A stretch of DNA of 49,263 nucleotides from Terriglobia bacterium (GCA_036496425.1 DASXLG010000253.1:1-49263); one strand, 5' to 3'. Shown: positions 35,128-45,094, numbered from the stretch's first letter. The notes: generated by a model from the letters alone, not told the origin. Translations and numbers: made by a program.

Positions 35128-35973
35128 ATGGAAGCCGTGCGAATCCTGGTATTTGCCTTTCTTGTCTTTACTTTTCCGCAATCCACCCGTCCTTCATTCG
35201 ATGTGGCGGCGATCAAACGCGACACCTCGGCCGAGGGAAACGCCAGCATTGCCGCCCAGCCGGGCGGTCGTTTTGTGGCTTCCCGGATCGCGCTTCGGCG
35301 GGTGATTCAGTTTGCATACCGGGACAATCAGGAATTCATCGGCGGTCCCGACTGGCTCGATACCGACCGCTGGGACATCGAAGCGAAGGCGCCGGACGGG
35401 ACCGTCCTTCCGCGCGCAGGCGTCCTGGATATCGCCACTCCCGACACCATCGCGCTGATGGTGCAATCCCTGCTGGAGGACCGCTTCAAGTTAAAGGCTC
35501 ACAAAGAAATGCGGGACCTTCCTTTATATGAATTGAGGGTTGCCAAGGGCGGCTCGAAAGTGAAGGCTTCGGACGATCAGACTCCGCCCGAAGCCTTGCT
35601 CGGCGGTGGCGGCGGAGGCGGCGGCCGTCGCGGCGGCGGAGTACCCCGCGGCGGCATACGAATGGGAAGAGGCGATCTCGAAGGTCAAGCCATGTCGATG
35701 TCGATTTTTGCGACAGCTCTCGGCGCCCTTTATGCCGGCCGTCCCGTCGTCGATCAGACCGGGCTGAAGGGTTTATACGACATTCGGCTTCAATGGACTC
35801 CTGACCCGGGATTGAACGCCAACATCGGTCCCGGCGGCCCGGTGCCGGCAGCTCCCGCGGGTCCGTCTCTCTTCAACGCTCTCGACGAGCAACTGGGCCT
35901 CCGCCTGGAATCGGCCAAAGGCCCGCTGCCCGTTCTCGTGATCGACAGTATCCAGCGCCCGTCGGAAAACTAA
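35128..35973 (+). CDS. TIGR03435 family secreted protein with Gly/Arg-rich insert
   Basis: 281 residues from ATG 35128. The signal peptide is VRILVFAFLVFTFPQS. The family pattern is present: FDVAAIKRD, RIALRRVIQFAYRDNQEFIG, WDIEAKAPDG, MVQSLLEDRFKLKAHKEMRD, RPVVDQTGLKGLYDI and a C-terminal LPVLVIDSIQRPSEN. A Gly/Arg-rich stretch (GGGGGGGGRRGGG) sits in the central variable region. Function unknown; probably periplasmic. Second intact member in the window. Confidence 0.9.
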   Translation: MEAVRILVFAFLVFTFPQSTRPSFDVAAIKRDTSAEGNASIAAQPGGRFVASRIALRRVIQFAYRDNQEFIGGPDWLDTDRWDIEAKAPDGTVLPRAGVLDIATPDTIALMVQSLLEDRFKLKAHKEMRDLPLYELRVAKGGSKVKASDDQTPPEALLGGGGGGGGRRGGGVPRGGIRMGRGDLEGQAMSMSIFATALGALYAGRPVVDQTGLKGLYDIRLQWTPDPGLNANIGPGGPVPAAPAGPSLFNALDEQLGLRLESAKGPLPVLVIDSIQRPSEN

Positions 35974-36154
35974 GCGGGGGCAGGGACCTGATCTGTCTGT
36001 CCACCTCGGCATGGTTGCATCATGTCATCAACTTTGACTGCAGTGATCTGGATCTAGTTCCGGTTTCAAGGGAGGGCTGCGCCATAAACTAAATCCCGTT
36101 TCCAAATGGCGCACCCTTTCTTGGAGTACTGCGTAACCTGCTATCCTGGGCTCC

Positions 36155-36787
36155 ATGAGTCATTCCGACGGAGACATTCCTCCAGGCGTCGATTTCCTAT
36201 CCGAACAGGCCGCGAAGCAATGGGCAGAAGAAGCGGAGGCAAAGCTCCCGTCGCGAATCAATTTTTTCGCTGCCTTTGCGGACGCAATTATGGAACGGAG
36301 GTCCGCGATCCGTCAGGCCCTTGAAATCGGCAGCGGCCCCGGATTTTTAGCGGAATACATTTTGTCGCGCTGCGCCGGGATTGAGCGCTATACGCTGCTC
36401 GACTTCTCGCCGACGATGCTCGAGCTGAGCCGCAAACGGCTTCAGGTGTTTGGCGACCGTGTCGCGTATCTACAAGTGGATTTTAAGCAGGCGGCGTGGG
36501 CGGACAAGGTTGGCGCTGCTTATGATTGCATTCTCACCATGCAAGCCGTCCATGAATTGCGTCACAAACGGCATGCCTTGAAGTTTTATGGGGAGTGCCG
36601 TCGTCTGCTCAAGAAAGACGGGCTTCTTTTGGTTTGTGACCACCTTCCTAAAACGGATTCCGGGCGGGATCGGGCATTGTTCATGACTGAGGTAGAACAG
36701 CTGGACGCAATACAATCAGCGGGCTTCAGTCATGTCGAGATGCTCTTTCAAACGACTGAAAGACTTGCCTGCCGGGCGATTGAGTAG
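36155..36787 (+). CDS. class I SAM-dependent methyltransferase
   Basis: 210 residues. Motif I LEIGSGPGFLAEYIL at about 51-65, acidic TLLDFSPTMLELSR, motif AYDCILTMQAVHEL and post-motif LLKKDGLLLVCDHLP are complete. There is no domain that would show the substrate. It ends just before half-element B and is convergent with the aldehyde oxidoreductase operon. Confidence 0.9.
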   Translation: MSHSDGDIPPGVDFLSEQAAKQWAEEAEAKLPSRINFFAAFADAIMERRSAIRQALEIGSGPGFLAEYILSRCAGIERYTLLDFSPTMLELSRKRLQVFGDRVAYLQVDFKQAAWADKVGAAYDCILTMQAVHELRHKRHALKFYGECRRLLKKDGLLLVCDHLPKTDSGRDRALFMTEVEQLDAIQSAGFSHVEMLFQTTERLACRAIE

Positions 36788-36815
36788 TGGATAGGTGCTT
36801 TATCGTGCTTTATAA

Positions 36816-36937
36816 GCGAACCGCGAAGGGGACCCTTTTTCCTGTCGGAGATTACTAACCGCCCCGTCTGCGCCGCTAAGGAACGGGACCTTTTCATTAG
36901 TGGCGCAGCCACCCCGCCTTGGAAAAGCGGGGAATGT
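36816..36937. repeat. five-hairpin dispersed element, half copy B
   Basis: This copy holds only the right half of element A: the middle GCGAACCGCGAAG segment, the right arm of the third hairpin (TAACCGCCCC), the fourth hairpin (CTGCGCC/GGCGCAG) and the fifth (CCCCGCCTT, degraded partner AAGCGGGG), ending GGAATGT. The stems match copies A and C while the loop of hairpin four differs. It lies between convergent genes. Confidence 0.88.
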
Positions 36938-36967
36938 GAGCACCCGTCACCAAGAAGTATTACAAAA

Positions 36968-37849
36968 TCAGACTCTACCCGAAAGTTTGTCGGGCGTAAT
37001 CGGCAAGTCGCGGACTCTCTTCCCGGTGGCATGGAAGACGGCGTTGGCGATGGCGGCTCCGGTGCCTGTGATTCCGATTTCGCCGATGCCGCGGGCGCCG
37101 AGCCGGTCCACATGCGTGTCAGGAACACCGATGGCGGAGACCTGGATATCGCCAATGTCCGCATTCACAGGTACGTGATATTCGCTGAGATTTGCGTTCA
37201 AGATCCGGCCCGTGTGCGGATCGACGTGAGTCGCCTCATGCAACGCGAGGCTGATGCCCCACACGATACCGCCGATGAATTGGCTTTTCGCGGTCTTCTC
37301 GTTGATGAGCCTGCCGACGTCATAGACGGCGACGACTCGCCGGACCCGAATAACACCCAGCGCCGGATCGCAGGCGACTTCAGCGAATATCGCTCCGAAG
37401 GAGTGCGGCGAAAATCTCTTCTTGAGATCAGGGTTCGGTTCGACCTTGGCCGTCGCCTCGAAGGGCGGTGTGTTGTTCTTCATCCTCGTCCGAACCTGCA
37501 GAGCAGCCTCATACACGGCCGGTGTCACGCTGGCCGTCGTCATGGAACCGGCGGAGATCGGCGCTTCGGGCAGATTCGTGTCGCCGATAACGACATCGAT
37601 TTTGTCGGGTGACATTTCGAGGGCTTCGGCGGCAACCTGCGCAAGGATTGTGTAGGTGCCGCCACCGATCTCGTGTGTACCCGTTGCGACCAGGGCACGC
37701 CCGTCCGGCTTGATTCGAACCAGTGCCTGCGCAGGCCTCCTGTTGGCCGGATATGTTTCCGTCGCCATACCCCAGCCGATCAGCCAGGGGCCATCCTGCA
37801 TCGAACGAGGGTGGCCGTTCCGCTTCGCCCAGCCGAATTGTTCAGCCGC
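36968..37849 (-). pseudogene. PaoC-like molybdenum subunit, C-terminal part after stop
   Basis: C-terminal 293 codons of the aldehyde oxidoreductase large subunit, in the same frame as the N-terminal part and separated from it only by TAA at 37850-37852. The junction reads CYT-stop-AAEQFGWAKRN, just as an uninterrupted homologue would. It holds the rest of the molybdopterin site, including EIGGGTYTILAQVAAEAL and the region with the base-catalyst Glu, LGARGIGEIGITGTG. The first in-frame ATG is at 37801. Without readthrough or reinitiation it is not made with the rest. Confidence 0.75.
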
Positions 37850-39028
37850 TTATGTGTAACAGTCGCGCAGGTGTTTTCCGGTGAAAGGCAATTGTGTTTG
37901 AGGATCGGCTTCGGCGTAATTCACCAGACGCAGCTGAAGCGGATCCATATTCAGCGAATACGCCAGTTCGTCCATAGCGACTTCGAGCGCGTAGGTTCCG
38001 GTCGCGACACCGGGCGCCCGCATATACGTCGGAGTGCCGAGATTGAGAGAGACCAGCCGGGAGGTTGTGGACACGTTCGGACACGAATACATCACGCGCG
38101 TCGGGAACGCGGACGATTCCAGATAGTCCTCGAGAAACGACGTATTCGCGTAGACTTCATGCCATATGGCCGTAAGCTTGCCTTCACGCGTCGCGCCGAG
38201 GACGATCCGCTGCTGGGTACGCGGCCGCGCACCCACCGGCCCGAACATTTGCGGGCGTTCGAGAACGAGCTTGACCGGCCTGTTGATCTGTCTGGCCGCC
38301 ATCGCGGCAAGCACGGTATGCGACCACACTTCGCCTTTGCAGCCAAACGCCCCGCCCACGAACCGGGTAATCACGCGGACGTTGTCTTCCGGTATCGCGA
38401 AGATCTTCGCCAGTGTTTTCCTGTGGCCGCTGATATTTTGTGTGGTGTCGTAGACGGTAAGACGATCCCCGTTCCAATGCGCGATCGTGGCGTGCGGCTC
38501 CATCGGATTGTGATGTTGAATCGGCGTCGTGTATATCTGATCGACGATCACATCCGCCTCGCTACCGAGCCCTTTTGTGACATTGCCGAAGCTGAGGTCT
38601 CCGGGCTCTCCGTTATGCGTTCCCGGATGTGCGTTGGCGAAGCCGGCCTTGAAGTCCATGTGCGGAGTGGACGGACGATAATTGACCCGTAGAAGTTCCG
38701 CCGCATGCTGCGCCTGCTCCAGAGTCTCGGCGACAACGACCGCAATCGGCTGATTGTTGTAATGCACCGCGTTGTCCTGGAGTAAAGACAGCCGTTTTTC
38801 CGGCTCGGGCGCCTTCGGACCGGCGAAGGGAGTCAGTACCGCGAGGACGCCCTTTTGAGTGTTCGCCGCGGATGTATCGATGCTTTCGATGCGTCCGGAG
38901 GGAATGGTGCTCTGGACCATGACGGCATAAGCGATATCGGGGATCTGGAACTCGGCAGTATAGGTCGCCTGACCGGTGACCTTGGCTTTTCCATCGATGC
39001 GGGACAGGGGAAGGCCGATCGTGTTCAT
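37850..39028 (-). pseudogene. PaoC-like molybdenum subunit, N-terminal part, truncated by TAA
   Basis: Starts at ATG 39028 (MNTIGLPLSRIDGKAKVTG), overlapping the stop of the FAD-subunit gene by 4 bases. It encodes about 392 residues of the xanthine-dehydrogenase-family large subunit: PIQHHNPMEPHATIAHW, the FVGGAFGCKGE molybdopterin loop, and ALEVAMDELAYSLNMDPL. It ends at TAA (37850-37852). Homologues run to about 690-730 residues, and the remaining frame downstream is intact, so this is a recent nonsense change, a sequencing error, or a suppressed stop. The longer upstream frame to 39205 is antisense-free overlap and not used. Confidence 0.8.
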
Positions 39029-40014
39029 GCCAGACCTCCGGCAATGTGCAGAGCGCGAACAATGGCCTCGCGGGTCATATCTACTTTGAATTTGTTGAAA
39101 GTGTATGGTTTCGCGCCTTGAACGGCGCGCCGGGCCGCGCTTTCGAAAACCGCTAGACTTGCTGTGGCACCGGCAAGCGATTGTTCGGCGGACCTGGCGC
39201 GCCATGGCTTATGTGCCACGCCACCAAGCGCGATCCGGGCGCTGCGGATGCGGTTGCCCTCGAGTTCCAGCGCGGCAGCCACCGAGATCAGAGCGAACGC
39301 GTAGCTGGCGCGATCCCGCACTTTTAGGTAATGAGAGTGGGCGGCGTATGGAGAGGGAGGAAGATCGATCGAAAGGATCAGTTCGTCGGGCTGCAGCACC
39401 GTGTCCAGCCACGGCGAGTCGCCCGGTAACCTGTGGAATCTCCCCATCGGAATCCAGCGCTGGCCGTGAGCGCTGCGCACACGGATGGTGGCATCCAGAG
39501 CCGCGAGAGCCACGCACATATCGGACGGGTGAGTGGCAATGCACGACTTGCTCGCGCCGAAAATGGCATGGATTCGATTAAACCCGTCGATGGCGCCGCA
39601 GCCGCTTCCGGGCGCACGCTTGTTGCATTCCGGAGATCCGGTATCCATGAAGTAATAACAGCGCGTTCGCTGTAGAAGGTTGCCCGCGTTGGTCGCCTGG
39701 TTTCGCAATTGCGGTGATGCGCCGGAGAGAATGGCCTGGCTGAGAAGCGGGTAGTTCGAACGCACGAGCGGGTGGGCCGCCGTGTCGCTGTTTCGCGCGA
39801 CGGCGCCCAGGCGGAGGCCGCCGTCGGGCAGTGCCTCGATCGCGTTCAACGGCAGCCGGTTGATGTCGACCAGGCGCGTGGGTGTTTCGACGCTGCCTTT
39901 CATGAGATCGACAAGGTTTGTGCCGCCGGCTAGAAATCTGGTGTGATTGGGACGGACAACAGACTGGACCGCGTCGTCGGCGGTGCTGACGCGCTCGTAT
40001 TCGAAAGGATTCAT
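39025..40014 (-). CDS. PaoB-like FAD-binding subunit of aldehyde oxidoreductase
   Basis: 329 residues, complete. The FAD-binding segment FLAGGTNLVDLMKG is at 28-40, and the second one is SGASPQLRNQATNAGNLLQ. It has four cysteines C119, C130, C139 and C158 (RTRCYYFMD, ECNKRAPGSGCGA, KSCIA), the extra 4Fe-4S cluster known in E. coli PaoB (YagS). The C-terminal CO-dehydrogenase flavoprotein domain is complete. It lies between the 2Fe-2S and molybdenum subunit genes; it overlaps the latter by ATGA. Confidence 0.9.
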   Translation of the reverse strand: MNPFEYERVSTADDAVQSVVRPNHTRFLAGGTNLVDLMKGSVETPTRLVDINRLPLNAIEALPDGGLRLGAVARNSDTAAHPLVRSNYPLLSQAILSGASPQLRNQATNAGNLLQRTRCYYFMDTGSPECNKRAPGSGCGAIDGFNRIHAIFGASKSCIATHPSDMCVALAALDATIRVRSAHGQRWIPMGRFHRLPGDSPWLDTVLQPDELILSIDLPPSPYAAHSHYLKVRDRASYAFALISVAAALELEGNRIRSARIALGGVAHKPWRARSAEQSLAGATASLAVFESAARRAVQGAKPYTFNKFKVDMTREAIVRALHIAGGLA

Positions 40015-40023
40015 GACATCTCC

Positions 40024-40641
40024 TCAGGTCTGTCTGTAACTGGCGCGAACGGCTTCGACGATACCCGGGTAGGCGCCGCACCGGCAGATGTTGCCGCTCA
40101 TGCGCTCGCGAATCTCATCGGTCGTCAGTTCGATGGCTTTGGGATGCGCCAGATCCGGCGTTACAACGCTAGGTACGCCGCGGCGCACCTCACTCAGAAG
40201 GCCGATCGCGGAACATATCTGTCCGGATGTGCAGTATCCGCACTGCAAGCCGTCGTATTCGATGAATGCGGATTGTACGGGATGCAAGTCGTCGCCGCCG
40301 GCCACGCCTTCGATGGTCGTCACCTTGTCGCCATGGTGTACCGCGGCCAGCGACAGGCAGCTATTGCTCCGGCGGCCGTTAACCAGAACCGTGCACGCAC
40401 CGCACTGTCCGTGATCACAGCCTTTCTTTGTTCCGGTAAGCGCAAGGTGTTCGCGAAGAAGATCCAGGAGGGTCGTCCGCGGATCGATCGTGAGGTTGTA
40501 ATCCTGTTCATTGATCGTCAGATCCAGAGGAACACCGTTTTGCACCGCAGCGCCCGCTTCCTCCGGCAGGACAGGAACGCCGATTACCATCGCTCCGGTC
40601 AGAACACCCGCAGTTTTCACAAAGTCACGGCGCGTTGCCAT
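40024..40641 (-). CDS. PaoA-like 2Fe-2S subunit with Tat signal
   Basis: 205 residues. The N-terminus TRRDFVKTAGVLTGAMVIG is a twin-arginine signal, as in periplasmic PaoA (YagT). First 2Fe-2S site C75, C80, C83, C95; second C134, C137, C186, C188, in QCGYCTSGQ and NICRCGAYPG. It passes electrons from the molybdenum centre to FAD. First gene of a three-gene operon in the paoABC order; a PaoD-type chaperone is not seen. Broken partner subunit: see 36968-39028. Confidence 0.92.
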   Translation of the reverse strand: MATRRDFVKTAGVLTGAMVIGVPVLPEEAGAAVQNGVPLDLTINEQDYNLTIDPRTTLLDLLREHLALTGTKKGCDHGQCGACTVLVNGRRSNSCLSLAAVHHGDKVTTIEGVAGGDDLHPVQSAFIEYDGLQCGYCTSGQICSAIGLLSEVRRGVPSVVTPDLAHPKAIELTTDEIRERMSGNICRCGAYPGIVEAVRASYRQT

Positions 40642-40794
40642 GTGTGTCGCCTCCCGAGGATCTGGGACTGAACAGCAACTGGCGCGCCGCTGCGCGTGAT
40701 TCTATTTCCACCGTGTTATCGCTTCGATGTGGTCCTCAAGGACGGTCGAGTGGAATCTGAGGGGGGCGAGGGAGAGGAAAAATGCCAAACGTCA

Positions 40795-42243
40795 TCAAGC
40801 GGCCTGGAGCGAAAAAACGATAAAGCCTTGCGGATCGGTTTCTTCATGATAACCGTGCGTGCGTAAAAACTGAGCGTAGGCCGGGAGCAGGGTCAGGCGT
40901 CCCGATACAATAACGATCAGGACCGGACGGAAGGCTTCCGTGTCTATTTCCAGCCGATCCTCGGTTAAAAGTCTGTTTTGAATCCGAAGGATCGAGGTGT
41001 CGACCAGGTCTGGTGGTGTGTCCCGGTTGGCCAGATAAAGGACAATCGGGTCATCAACCACTACATAGTCTCCAGGGCGGCTGTGCTGATCAATGCTGGA
41101 AGCGGCTGCCTGCAGGGCTTGATCATACCTGTCGGCAGCCGGACTGATAATGGATTGCAAGGTATTCTGCTGCAGGGAGACTCGAAAGACAATCCAAACG
41201 AGTACGAAAAACAGCCCCACCGCGGCCAACCTGGTGGTGGATCGTTTGCACAATTCCTGCACGGCAATGCTCGCTGCCAACGTGCAGGGTAGAATGAAAA
41301 ACACCAGGTGGTGACGGAAAAGAGCCGTATACACGCTGAAAGCGGCCACAGTGGTCAATAACCAGACCAGACTCAGAATCAAGAAGAGCCCGCGGGTGGT
41401 TGCGATTTTACCAGGGCGTATCCAGGCTAAGCCAAGTAAGGCAAGAAGAATCACCGGCCACTCATCCTTGATAAGCCCCGCGCGCAAGCCTGCAGTCCAG
41501 TCCTGCAAACGAGGACCAACAGTATGGATTCGGATTCCCACGGTATCGACGTAGAACCTGTGCAGCTCGTTCGCAGGGACAGCCAGCAATAAAATAACGG
41601 CAGGGAAGAGCGCAAAGACGATGATGTTCAGGCTGTATTTCCAGCCACGGATTGGCGTGGCCAAAAGAAAATAACCGGCCAGAACCGCTATAAAAATGGG
41701 GTTCACCTTCAGGAGCAAGCTCATACCGAAAAAAAGACCGGAGACGTAAATCTGCAACCGCTTGCCGGTGTGATGGAATTGAAGCAGAAAGTAGAAGGAG
41801 GCAAAGGAAAAGGCGGTCCACGGAATATCGATTTGAAAAGTACGGGACACCGCAAGAACAGTAGTGTTCACGGCAAGGTAAGCTGCGGTGAAAACGGCGG
41901 CGCTTCGGCCAACGTGCTGATCCACTAATCGGTAGGCAAAGTAGATGATGGCAAGGCTGCACAGCACCGGAAAAAGACGAAGGGCAACGAGGCTCGGAGA
42001 GACTCTGTAAAACAGTTCAGATATGTAAATGAAAAGTGGTCCTTGCGAGCTAAAAGTCTGCGAAATCAGGGGAAAGCCATGCGCGACAGAGCGGACAGTC
42101 GCGGTATAGATGCCCTCGTCAAAATCGCCAAACGGAAAGCGCAGCGATAGTAACCGGAGCGTGATCGCAACGGCAAAGATGAGCAAGAACAGAAGGTTAG
42201 AGTAAATCTGATTCAGGAAATATTGAAGCCGGCCTCCGGGCAT
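40795..42243 (-). CDS. membrane glycosyltransferase, GT39/ArnT-like
   Basis: 482 residues from ATG 42243 (a TTG at 42279 is upstream). It has about 10-12 membrane helices. The first periplasmic loop has FPFGDFDEGIYTATVRSVAHG, matching the catalytic acidic loop of polyprenyl-phosphate glycosyltransferases, and it ends in a soluble C-terminal domain. It would move a sugar from a polyprenyl-phosphate donor to lipid or protein. The acceptor is unknown. It is on the same strand as, and downstream of, the secreted hydrolase gene; the next gene in sense is 55 bp away. Confidence 0.82.
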   Translation of the reverse strand: MPGGRLQYFLNQIYSNLLFLLIFAVAITLRLLSLRFPFGDFDEGIYTATVRSVAHGFPLISQTFSSQGPLFIYISELFYRVSPSLVALRLFPVLCSLAIIYFAYRLVDQHVGRSAAVFTAAYLAVNTTVLAVSRTFQIDIPWTAFSFASFYFLLQFHHTGKRLQIYVSGLFFGMSLLLKVNPIFIAVLAGYFLLATPIRGWKYSLNIIVFALFPAVILLLAVPANELHRFYVDTVGIRIHTVGPRLQDWTAGLRAGLIKDEWPVILLALLGLAWIRPGKIATTRGLFLILSLVWLLTTVAAFSVYTALFRHHLVFFILPCTLAASIAVQELCKRSTTRLAAVGLFFVLVWIVFRVSLQQNTLQSIISPAADRYDQALQAAASSIDQHSRPGDYVVVDDPIVLYLANRDTPPDLVDTSILRIQNRLLTEDRLEIDTEAFRPVLIVIVSGRLTLLPAYAQFLRTHGYHEETDPQGFIVFSLQAA

Positions 42244-42297
42244 ACGGCAGTATAACGAGTTGTCCAAATCGCAGGACAACTGTTTGACCGTTTGACC

Positions 42298-43446
42298 TTA
42301 CTTTCCTGCCCTGGCAAGCATCAGCAACAAGGCGGAGGCCGCTTCCGCCTTGTTCACGTTGCAATGTCCATACGCGACGGCAGGAATCTCCGTCAATTCC
42401 GCGGAACTGCCTTTCGCCTGGGCCTTCGCCGCGTATAAGAGCTCCTGCCGGAAAGGTATGATCGGATCCGCTATCGTATGGAGCGTGACTAGAGGGTCGT
42501 GAAGTATCCCGGTGGTTTCATACGGGCTGAGATTCACCGGACTCTCCGCGAAGCGGGCGACCATGGCATTCATTCTGGCGTCGTTTAAAGACCCATGATA
42601 CACACGTGACAGGTTGCCGTAGGGATTGCCATTCAAAGTTGCTATTGCATCGTTGGTGGCAAACACGTTGTACCACAAGGCACCGGTGATGGACTCGCCG
42701 ACGGTTGACGTCGTCAAGCCGACGGGAATATCGGCTGCGAGTAATAGTTGCAGCGTCGCCAACGGGTTTGCGGCAAGAGCCTTCAGCACGTTCGGTTCAT
42801 AAACGGTGAACCAGTTCTGCTGGAGGGCAGGCGGAATCGAAATGGCGCTTTCGCCCGGTGTGCCGGTTTTCAAGACGCCCGGGAAGAAGTAGTCGAACAG
42901 GACACGGACGTCGCCAAAATAGTTGATCTGCTGCTGAAAACTGCCGATGGGTCCGCAAACGGCCACGGCGCCGCTGTAGAGCGCCGATTGGGTTTCGAGT
43001 GATTTGGCTGCAACCAGCCCGCCCTCCGATGCGCCGGTTATGAAATACTTTCCTGCCGGAATGCCGAGGGCCTTGAGGACGTCAGCAAGTCCTGCCGTGT
43101 CCTGTACACCCTCGGGGATCGACAAGCCGTTTCTGGAAAAACTGGAGGCCGCAAACCCGAAGCCAAAACTGTTCACCAGCCCTGGAAGGCTGGTGCCGTC
43201 CGGCAAAACCAACTGCGATAACCATGCGTTTGCGGGGGATCCCTGCGCCACATACCCATGCGCAAAGAAGATCATTTCACCGTTATAGCAATTCGCCGGT
43301 GATGGCATGCTGAGCACATACTGAGCCGGACCATCCGCTCCAGCGTAAATGCCGCTCACGGGAGTGGCGCTCGAGCATGGAGCCGCATATAGACTAACCC
43401 GCAGCGGGAAGATCAGGATTGCCAGAAAGCAAACGAGTTTGCGCAT
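42298..43446 (-). CDS. secreted alpha/beta hydrolase
   Basis: 382 residues from ATG 43446, which opens a signal peptide (VCFLAILIFPLRVSLYA). Fold and residues: EMIFFAHGYV as oxyanion-side strand, nucleophile elbow TGASEGG with the Ser, and a C-terminal AYGHCNV with a likely catalytic His. It resembles extracellular lipase- or depolymerase-like hydrolases; the substrate is unknown. The longer frame to 43620 overlaps the 5' region of the divergent aldehyde dehydrogenase and is not used. Confidence 0.8.
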   Translation of the reverse strand: MRKLVCFLAILIFPLRVSLYAAPCSSATPVSGIYAGADGPAQYVLSMPSPANCYNGEMIFFAHGYVAQGSPANAWLSQLVLPDGTSLPGLVNSFGFGFAASSFSRNGLSIPEGVQDTAGLADVLKALGIPAGKYFITGASEGGLVAAKSLETQSALYSGAVAVCGPIGSFQQQINYFGDVRVLFDYFFPGVLKTGTPGESAISIPPALQQNWFTVYEPNVLKALAANPLATLQLLLAADIPVGLTTSTVGESITGALWYNVFATNDAIATLNGNPYGNLSRVYHGSLNDARMNAMVARFAESPVNLSPYETTGILHDPLVTLHTIADPIIPFRQELLYAAKAQAKGSSAELTEIPAVAYGHCNVNKAEAASALLLMLARAGK

Positions 43447-43558
43447 CGGAACCGCCTTTCTGCGTGGAGAGTAATTGCCGGCCTGAGCATACCCGATTCG
43501 AATTCGTTTGTTCAGATATACTTCTGTAACTGTTTTTAAAGCCGGGAGGATCGGAAAT

Positions 43559-45070
43559 ATGAGAGAAGCCACAAATGTGCTTGAGTTCGCGGACCTGCGT
43601 CCGGCGGTCCGGGAGTTCATCGCGAAGCCCCGGAGACTTTACATCGATGGCCGGTGGGTGGAGGCTGCTTCGGGTAAGACCTTCAGCACGATTGATCCAG
43701 CCAGTGAAGAGGTGATCTGCGAGGTTGCCGAAGGTGATCGGGAAGATGTAGATCGTGCTGCGAAGGCAGCGCACAAGGCCTTTTATGAAGGCGAATGGTC
43801 GCGGATGCTACCGGCGGTTCGTGAATCGTTGTTGCTCAAGTGGGCCGAGTTGGTGGAAGCCAACGCCGATATGCTGGCGGAATTGGAATCGCTGGACAAC
43901 GGCAAGCTGGTGATGTACGCGAAGATGATCGACGTACCGGCCAGCGTGCAGTTGATCCGTTACTATGCCGGCTGGGCCACCAAGATCGGGGGCGTGACGG
44001 CTAACGTCTCGATCGGCATTCCCAACACGGAATTTCACGCCTACACTCTTCGTCAGCCCGTCGGCGTCGTCGGTCAGATCATTCCCTGGAATTTTCCGCT
44101 CGTGATGGCGGCTCTGAAACTGGCGCCGGCACTGGCCTGTGGTTGTACCAGCATTCTCAAGCCGGCCGAACAAACACCCTTGAGCGCGATTCGTCTGGTG
44201 GAACTGGCTGAGGAAGCAGGCATTCCCAAAGGCGTGATCAATCTGATCACGGGTTTCGGCGAAACCGCAGGGCAGGCCATTGTCGAGCATCCGCTCGTTC
44301 GAAAAGTTGCCTTCACCGGTTCCACAAGCGTCGGCAAGCAAGTCGGCAAGCTCGCGATGGACAGTCTGAAGCGCGTGTCGTTGGAACTGGGAGGCAAGAG
44401 CCCGGTAATCATCGCCAGGGACGCTAATCTCGACGAGGCCATCGCCGGCGCCGCCAACGCCATCTTCGTCAATCAAGGCCAGGTTTGCGTGGCGGGCTCC
44501 CGCTTGTTCGTGGAAGAGCCCATCTTTGACGAAGTGATGAGCGGGATGAAGGAAATTGCGGGTTCCATGAAACTCGGCGGCGGCCGCGATCCCGACTCGC
44601 AGATGGGACCGTTGGTCAGCAAGGAACAACACGAGCGCGTTCTCGGCTACATTGAGCGCGGGATTCGCGAAGGCGGTGAAGTGCTTACCGGCGGCGGCAG
44701 ACACGCCGGCAAGGGTTACTTTGTGCAACCGACCATCTTCAAGAATTGCAGCTCCGCGTCCACCGTATATAAGGAAGAAATCTTCGGCCCCGTGCTGGTC
44801 GCAAACAGCTTTAAGAACGCCGACGACATCGCCGCGCAGGCGAACGACACGGTCTACGGTCTGGCTGCCAGCGTTTGGACCCAGAATTTGAGCCTCGCCC
44901 ATCGTCTGGCTAAACGGATCGAAGCCGGTACGGTCTGGGTGAACTGCCACCACCTGATCGATCCGGCGCTGCCTTTCGGCGGTTTCAAGCAGAGCGGCAT
45001 CGGCCGTGAACAGGCGGCCGACGGAATAGAGTTGTATACCGAAACAAAATCCGTCTTGATGCGAATATAA
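43559..45070 (+). CDS. aldehyde dehydrogenase (NAD(P)+)
   Basis: 503 residues. The ATG at 43559 has GGGAGGA about 10 bases upstream. Oxyanion N178 (IPWNFPLVMAAL), coenzyme K201 (ILKPAEQTP), general base E276 (LELGGKSP) and catalytic C310 (NQGQVCVAGS) are all present. C-terminal PFGGFKQSGIGRE. It is close to the classical ALDH1/phenylacetaldehyde dehydrogenase group by look, so small aliphatic or aromatic aldehydes are likely substrates. Monocistronic; divergent from the hydrolase gene. Confidence 0.95.
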   Translation: MREATNVLEFADLRPAVREFIAKPRRLYIDGRWVEAASGKTFSTIDPASEEVICEVAEGDREDVDRAAKAAHKAFYEGEWSRMLPAVRESLLLKWAELVEANADMLAELESLDNGKLVMYAKMIDVPASVQLIRYYAGWATKIGGVTANVSIGIPNTEFHAYTLRQPVGVVGQIIPWNFPLVMAALKLAPALACGCTSILKPAEQTPLSAIRLVELAEEAGIPKGVINLITGFGETAGQAIVEHPLVRKVAFTGSTSVGKQVGKLAMDSLKRVSLELGGKSPVIIARDANLDEAIAGAANAIFVNQGQVCVAGSRLFVEEPIFDEVMSGMKEIAGSMKLGGGRDPDSQMGPLVSKEQHERVLGYIERGIREGGEVLTGGGRHAGKGYFVQPTIFKNCSSASTVYKEEIFGPVLVANSFKNADDIAAQANDTVYGLAASVWTQNLSLAHRLAKRIEAGTVWVNCHHLIDPALPFGGFKQSGIGREQAADGIELYTETKSVLMRI

Positions 45071-45094
45071 AAGTTGTCCCGCGAATCTTGAAGG

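Noticed and set aside
34746-35531. Open frame with GCPSDQTLERSGGAVINE, also seen at 47032-47454
   Set aside because: The shared peptide comes from the five-hairpin repeat being translated; no start signal and no gene context.
43808-44953. A 381-codon minus-strand frame
   Set aside because: Antisense to the intact aldehyde dehydrogenase, with no family features.
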